9,145 nt of DNA, from assembly GCA_003157315.1 (NCBI GenBank), contig PMJE01000140.1:533-9677 (forward strand), written 5' to 3'. Position numbers and translations under genes: made by a program. Below are positions 5,722-9,145 of this stretch, piece by piece (the stretch's first letter is position 1; every line of letters begins with the position of its first letter). This stretch comes from Myxococcales bacterium. Lineage in GTDB: Bacteria; Myxococcota; Polyangia; Fen-1088. The notes under the pieces were generated by a model that worked only from the letters and a program-made list of their open reading frames with translations, made no database searches and was not told where the DNA came from.

Positions 5722-7737
5722 GTCACTTCGGCTAGCCGGGACCCAGCGCGAGCTAAAGAACTGCCCGACCTGCTCCAATTCCTCGGTGCGTGGGCATTCG
5801 GCGGGCAGGCTGGCAAGCAGCATGGGGCCGTAGCGACGGCGGGCGATGCGGCCGTCGAGAATGGCCACTACGCCGCGATCGCTGCGCGTGCGTACCAGAC
5901 GGCCAAAGCCTTGCTTGAGCGCCAATGCGGCGCGCGGGAGCTGGAAGCTATTGAACGGATCGCCGCCATCCTCACGGATGCGCTCGATACGTGCCGCGGT
6001 CAGCGGATCGTCGGGCACGGCAAAGGGCAAGCGATCAATCACCACCAGGGAAAGCGCCTCACCGGGAACGTCCACGCCCTGCCAGAAGCTTTGCGTGGCC
6101 AGCAGGACCGAGCCGAGCTGCTGGCGGAGGGTGGCGAGCAACACGTGGCGCGGTCGTTCCCCTTGCACCAACAGCGGGAAGCCACCGTCGGCACGCAGGC
6201 GCTCCTCGGCGATGCGCAGGTTGCGAAAGCTGGTGAAGAGCAAGAGCGCCCGGCCCCGCGAGAGCCGACATAGCTGCAAAGCGCGCTCGGCAGCCGCAGC
6301 GGCGAACCCCTCGTGGGTTGGATCAGGAAGATCGACCGCCAGATAGAGCAGGGCTTGCTCGCTGTAGCGGAAGGGCGAGGGAAAGCTCGCCTCGCTGGCG
6401 GTGTCGGTCAAGCCGAGCCGGCTGCGGATGTAGTCGAAGCGCCCTCCGGCGCTAAGCGTGGCCGAGGTGAAGACGATGGGCCCCGGGTGGCGGTCGAAGC
6501 TCTCGCGCAGAAAAGGCGCAGCATCCACCGGCGAAGCGCGCAGGGTAAGATTGCGGCGGGATACCACCACCCAACGGATCGAGTCGCGCCGGGCCGTGCC
6601 GACGATTTCGGCGAAATCGGTGCGCATGGCATCGGCCCGTCGCGAGAGCCCAGCCAGTGCCGCAGCCTTGGACTGCGACGGAGGGTGTGGCCGCTCGACT
6701 TCGCTGCCATCGTCTTCGCTCAAACGCGCGCACATGGCGGTCGTCTCTTCCAGGACGTTGTCCAACTCGTGGTAGCGCTGCAAGACCTCGGTGGCCCACA
6801 AATCGTCGGGCATTTCCACGCGCACCTCCTCGCCACTGCCGCGCAAAGCCGGCAAGCGGCTGCGCAGGGTTTCTGACAGCAGTTGGGTCGCAGCCTCCAT
6901 CCGGCGCGCCGCGGATTCCACCCGGCCGGCTTCAAGCTGGGGCGCGGGCGCGCGCAGCAGGTCGCGCGCCAGGGCGAAGAGCCGGGCGTTGGAAACCTGC
7001 ACGCCAAATACCTCGGTGGCGATGTCTTCGATCTGGTGGGCTTCATCGAAAACCACCAGCTCGTAGGGCGGCAGCACCTGGGCGTCGGGCCAGCGGCTGC
7101 GCAGGGCGAGGTCGGCGAGAAACAGGTGATGGTTTACCACCACGACACGAGCCCCCAGCGCCCGCCGTCGCATCTGGGTGATGAAACAGCGGTCGACATA
7201 GGGGCAACGGTTGCCCAGCCGCATCTCCGGGCTGGAGGTGATCTCGCGCCAGATGGGTGCGCTGTCAGGCACGCCGTCGAGATCCGCCCGATCGCCGGTC
7301 GTGGTGGTCGCTGCCCAGGCGCGCACGCGCTCGGTTTCGTGCGACTTGGTGGCGGCAATTTCGAGCTGCTTGCTGTGCTCGTCGAAGCGGCGCAGACACA
7401 GGTAGTTGGCCAGTCCCTTCATCACCGCGAAGGTGAACGGCTCGGCCAGCACGCGTTGCAGGCGCGGCAGATCCACCCCGGCGATCTGATCCTGCAGGGT
7501 GCGCGTGCCGGTGCTGACCACTACCTTGCGGCCGGAAAGAATTGCCGGCACCAGGTAGGCGATGGTCTTGCCGGTGCCGGTGCCTGCCTCGGCCAACAAG
7601 CGTTCGTCCATGTCGATCGCCTGCGCCACCCGTTTGGCCATGGCGAGCTGGCCAGGGCGCGGCTCGAAGCCCGGCAGTTGCTCGGCCAGCAGGCCGCCGG
7701 GGCGCAGGATCCGGGCGACGGCTTTTTCGAGCGTCAC
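5710..7737 (-). CDS. DinG/YoaA-family superfamily 2 DNA helicase (XPD-like)
   Basis: This 675-residue ATP-dependent helicase belongs to the XPD/DinG group, which unwinds DNA 5' to 3' and resolves damaged or structured DNA. Seen: Q-like RPGQ (27-30), Walker A EAGTGTGKT (50-58), STGTRTLQDQ (75-84), DEAH (231-234), then TSATLSAGGRF, QSFWQGVDVPGE and motif VI QGFGRLVRTRSDRG near the C-terminus. The iron-sulfur domain has Cys114, Cys178 and Cys184, but the fourth ligand, usually Cys in CLGxxC, is Arg173 (RLGNRC, codon CGG at 7221-7219). I chose GTG at 7737: its GTGA overlaps the hisI stop, GGAGG lies 2 bases upstream (closer than ideal), and homology begins there. An upstream start at 7836 would lie well inside hisI and add an unrelated Arg-rich leader. 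The stop lies in the TA operator. YoaA is the closer feel, but the paralog is not certain. Confidence 0.93.
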   Translation of the reverse strand: MTLEKAVARILRPGGLLAEQLPGFEPRPGQLAMAKRVAQAIDMDERLLAEAGTGTGKTIAYLVPAILSGRKVVVSTGTRTLQDQIAGVDLPRLQRVLAEPFTFAVMKGLANYLCLRRFDEHSKQLEIAATKSHETERVRAWAATTTTGDRADLDGVPDSAPIWREITSSPEMRLGNRCPYVDRCFITQMRRRALGARVVVVNHHLFLADLALRSRWPDAQVLPPYELVVFDEAHQIEDIATEVFGVQVSNARLFALARDLLRAPAPQLEAGRVESAARRMEAATQLLSETLRSRLPALRGSGEEVRVEMPDDLWATEVLQRYHELDNVLEETTAMCARLSEDDGSEVERPHPPSQSKAAALAGLSRRADAMRTDFAEIVGTARRDSIRWVVVSRRNLTLRASPVDAAPFLRESFDRHPGPIVFTSATLSAGGRFDYIRSRLGLTDTASEASFPSPFRYSEQALLYLAVDLPDPTHEGFAAAAAERALQLCRLSRGRALLLFTSFRNLRIAEERLRADGGFPLLVQGERPRHVLLATLRQQLGSVLLATQSFWQGVDVPGEALSLVVIDRLPFAVPDDPLTAARIERIREDGGDPFNSFQLPRAALALKQGFGRLVRTRSDRGVVAILDGRIARRRYGPMLLASLPAECPRTEELEQVGQFFSSRWVPASRSDLLS

Positions 7738-7744
7738 AGCCTCC
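7734..7744 (-). promoter_or_regulatory. hisI-helicase start/stop overlap with Shine-Dalgarno
   Basis: On the minus strand GGAGG (7744-7740) lies just before GTGA, in which GTG starts the helicase and TGA ends hisI. This is the standard arrangement for translational coupling and decides the helicase start. Confidence 0.8.
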
Positions 7745-8135
7745 GCATCGCTACTATCGACGCCGGGCCGTCGTCTGCTGCCAGCCCGCTCGCGGTCACG
7801 CTGCGGAAAAAGCAGGAGGTCGCGTTGGTGTGGCACGACGGCCCATTGGCATCAACGATGTAGAGGATCGCGTCGCCGTCGCAGTCCAGGCGCAGGTCAT
7901 GCACGCGCATGGAATTCCCCGAGGTCTTGCCCTTCTCCCAAAGCTCATTGCGCGAGCGGCTCCAGAAGGTGGCCAGGCCATTCTGTACCGTGGCCCGCAG
8001 CGCCTCGGCGTTGGCCCACGCCAGCATGCGCACCACGCCCGTGGCGCGGTCTTGCGCAATCACCGGCACCAGGCCATTCGAATCGAACTTCACGGCAGAA
8101 AGTAACGCATCCGCATTTCCGATCATGATGAACAT
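7734..8135 (-). CDS. hisI: Phosphoribosyl-AMP cyclohydrolase HisI
   Basis: This 133-residue protein opens the purine ring of phosphoribosyl-AMP in the third step of histidine synthesis, in the cytoplasm. Seen: LVPVIAQDRATGVVRMLAWANAEAL in pattern (22-46), the FWSRSRNELWEKGKTSGN block (57-74), the Mg site DCDGD (Asp84, 86, 88) and the Zn cysteines Cys85, Cys101 (GPSCHT) and Cys108 (SCFF). It is the stand-alone form, with no HisE domain fused. ATG at 8135 and ATG at 8126 are both possible starts; neither has a clear ribosome site, and the conserved region begins only at about residue 15. Its TGA overlaps the helicase GTG by 4 bases. No other his genes are in the window. Confidence 0.95.
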   Translation of the reverse strand: MFIMIGNADALLSAVKFDSNGLVPVIAQDRATGVVRMLAWANAEALRATVQNGLATFWSRSRNELWEKGKTSGNSMRVHDLRLDCDGDAILYIVDANGPSCHTNATSCFFRSVTASGLAADDGPASIVAMRRL

Positions 8136-8220
8136 GTTTAGCGCATTTTTGGCGTCCGCGCCGACCAGACCCTGGTCTTTGGCTCAACGTTCGGGGGGCC
8201 GGCGGACCATGTCGAGCCTG

Positions 8221-8262
8221 CGTGTGGGACAACTGCACACCGCTTGACGCTGTTGTCACACG
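8221..8262. repeat. Imperfect inverted repeat between hisI and the lipoprotein gene
   Basis: CGTGTG-GG-ACAAC (8221-8233) pairs with GTTGTCACACG (8252-8262): 11 base pairs with a 2-base bulge around an 18-base loop. No T-run follows on either strand, so it is not an evident terminator. It could be an operator or an RNA structure. Confidence 0.3.
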
Positions 8263-8551
8263 GAATGTGGGCGCCGGTCGGTACGCTGGGGCCGCGGGGT
8301 GCGATCCGGCCAGTCGATGGCAGACGACGCACTGGACTGGCTGGCTGAATTGATGCCGATCCCATTTGTGTCATGGTGTGCAGTTGATCCTATTGTTGCG
8401 GTACCGTCGCCAAGTAAGCCGATCCGGTAGCGAGAGACGCGCTCCAGTTCTGCCCGCCAGGTCGCTCGCATGCGTCCAAAGCTGGGCAGGTGGGGATTTC
8501 ATACCTCACAAGTCGGCACGGCCTTGTCGATGGACGGGTACCCAGAGATGA

Positions 8552-8556
8552 AAGGA
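8552..8556 (+). promoter_or_regulatory. Ribosome-binding site fixing the lipoprotein start
   Basis: AAGGA lies 6 bases before the ATG at 8563. This favours that codon over two in-frame upstream ATGs at 8548 and 8530, which have no such site. Confidence 0.65.
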
Positions 8557-8562
8557 AGTACC

Positions 8563-9145
8563 ATGGCAAGGGTAGCATTGAAGGCCTTGTCCGGATTATT
8601 GGCCCGAGCTGGTTTGGTCTTGTTGATGTCTTCGATCGGCTGCGACCAAGGTTCATCGGCTCGCAGTAGTGGCGCCTCGGGTGGCTCCACGCCCAGCCAG
8701 GGCGGCAGCGTGTCAGCAGGCGGCAGCGCGCCCGGTGGATCCGCGGTCACGGGCGGAAACGGCGGCTCGGCAGGCGCGGGCGGCGGTCTAGCTGGTGCGG
8801 GCGGCACGGCAAGCGGGGGTACTGCAGGCGCCACAAGTGGCGGCGCAGGCGCGGCCGGCAGCGGTGGTATTGCGGGCAGCATCGGCTCGGGTGGCAGCTT
8901 GGGGAGCGGAGGTTCTGGAGCCACGACTGGCACCGCCGTCGCCGGCGGTGCCGGAAGCTCGGGTGGGACGGTTCGCACCGGGGGTATTGCCCCAAGTGGG
9001 GGGGCGACGCTAACTGGCGGCACTCCTCCAAGCGGAGGCAGCAAGCCGGCCGGGGGTATTACAACGGCCGGTGGTGCGACAGCATCCGGGGGTACTACGA
9101 CAACCGGCGGCACCAAGACAGCCGGCGGGGCCACCGCAACCGGCG
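8563..9145 (+). CDS. Lipoprotein with long Gly-Gly hexapeptide linker (3' truncated)
   Basis: The frame is open to the window end; 194 residues are visible. The N-terminus is a lipoprotein signal peptide: Arg3 and Lys7, a hydrophobic stretch to about residue 22 interrupted by Arg15, then SSIGC with the lipidated Cys expected at 27. Ser at -3 is less usual than Leu but allowed. The mature part (Asp28 onward) is almost only Gly, Ser, Ala, Thr and Pro. From 8890 it becomes a strict hexapeptide array GGxxxx (GGTPPS, GGITTA, GGTTTT, GGATAT and so on), 14 units with one degenerate (TGTAVA). Such linkers are common after the signal peptide in Polyangia surface proteins and usually tether a distal domain, which here would lie past 9145. 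Function is therefore unknown. The opposite strand is open because of the repeat's composition, giving a Pro/Val-rich shadow. Confidence 0.82.
   Translation, partial: MARVALKALSGLLARAGLVLLMSSIGCDQGSSARSSGASGGSTPSQGGSVSAGGSAPGGSAVTGGNGGSAGAGGGLAGAGGTASGGTAGATSGGAGAAGSGGIAGSIGSGGSLGSGGSGATTGTAVAGGAGSSGGTVRTGGIAPSGGATLTGGTPPSGGSKPAGGITTAGGATASGGTTTTGGTKTAGGATATG
8890..9145 (+). repeat. 18-bp-period coding repeat (GGxxxx hexapeptide array)
   Basis: Fourteen consecutive 18-base units begin at 8890 and continue past the window edge. All but the unit at 8926 begin with two Gly codons. The Gly codons vary among GGC, GGT, GGG and GGA, and the other four positions drift among Thr, Ala, Ser, Pro, Ile, Val, Leu, Lys and Arg. 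Before 8890 the Gly-Gly pairs are irregularly spaced. Confidence 0.85.

Larger units (their letters stand above)
8136..8562. other. 427-base divergent intergenic region
   Basis: This gap separates hisI (-) from the lipoprotein gene (+) and must hold both promoters, but I see no convincing -35/-10 pair on either strand. It holds an imperfect inverted repeat at 8221-8262 and a possible 37-codon reading frame at 8317-8430 (+) with no ribosome site. Open frames on the minus strand here are rich in Arg, Ser and Pro and look non-coding. A decayed gene is possible. Confidence 0.5.

Noticed and set aside
7738..7836. A 33-residue N-terminal extension of the helicase
   Set aside because: It lies entirely inside hisI, is Arg-rich and unlike the family, and the GTG at 7737 has a GGAGG and the GTGA overlap.
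6883..7863. A 326-codon plus-strand frame opposite the helicase
   Set aside because: Low-complexity Gly/Ala/His-rich shadow; it crosses the hisI-helicase junction and has no domain.
8138..8374. A 78-codon minus-strand frame ending 2 bases before hisI
   Set aside because: The spacing is operon-like, but the product is rich in Arg, Pro and Ser with no motif and no ribosome site.
8499..9134. A 211-codon Pro/Val/Ala-rich minus-strand frame, resembling a PPxxxx repeat protein
   Set aside because: It is the complement of the GGxxxx array; the plus frame has a ribosome site, signal peptide and lipobox.
8890..9145. Tandem 18-bp repeats as a CRISPR array or minisatellite
   Set aside because: There are no spacers, and the repeat is kept at the protein level with free codon variation, so it is a coding linker.

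Overview
The window is GC-rich bacterial chromosome with short intergenic gaps and ten protein genes on both strands. I saw no rRNA, tRNA, CRISPR array, insertion sequence or phage gene. The best guess for the host is Myxococcota, probably the Polyangia. This rests on a SpoIVB/S55-type protein, an SspB adaptor, and a lipoprotein with a long Gly-Gly hexapeptide linker of the kind common in that group. It is inferred from protein style, not from a marker gene.

Layout: 1-1485 (+) is the C-terminal part of an S55-family protein. It converges, with a 1-base gap, on an SspB-type ClpXP adaptor (2020-1487, -). Divergent from that adaptor, 2239-3318 (+) encodes an alpha/alpha-toroid protein with terpene-cyclase-like QW repeats, followed 4 bases later by biotin synthase bioB (3323-4285, +). 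bioB converges, with a 3-base gap, on plsY (4945-4289, -). Upstream of plsY on the same strand are a VapC PIN toxin (5451-5065), its Phd-type antitoxin (5688-5455), a DinG/YoaA-family helicase (7737-5710) and hisI (8135-7734). After a 427-base divergent gap, a lipoprotein gene (8563-) runs off the right edge.

Functional grouping: hisI and the helicase share a 4-base GTGA start/stop overlap, so they are probably co-translated. The antitoxin-toxin pair has its own candidate promoter, with an AT-rich operator of two TTAGCTAA copies around TCTAGA; this operator overlaps the helicase stop codon. The toroid gene and bioB look like a two-gene operon behind a TATAAT box. Most genes are housekeeping: protein quality control, biotin, phospholipid and histidine synthesis, and DNA repair.

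I found no clear new multi-gene system. The points most worth a second look are the composite TA operator, the helicase's missing fourth iron-sulfur cysteine, the Gln in place of the usual His in PlsY, the toroid protein without a cyclase DxDD motif, the E. coli-like ClpX-docking tail on SspB, and the strictly periodic GGxxxx array.
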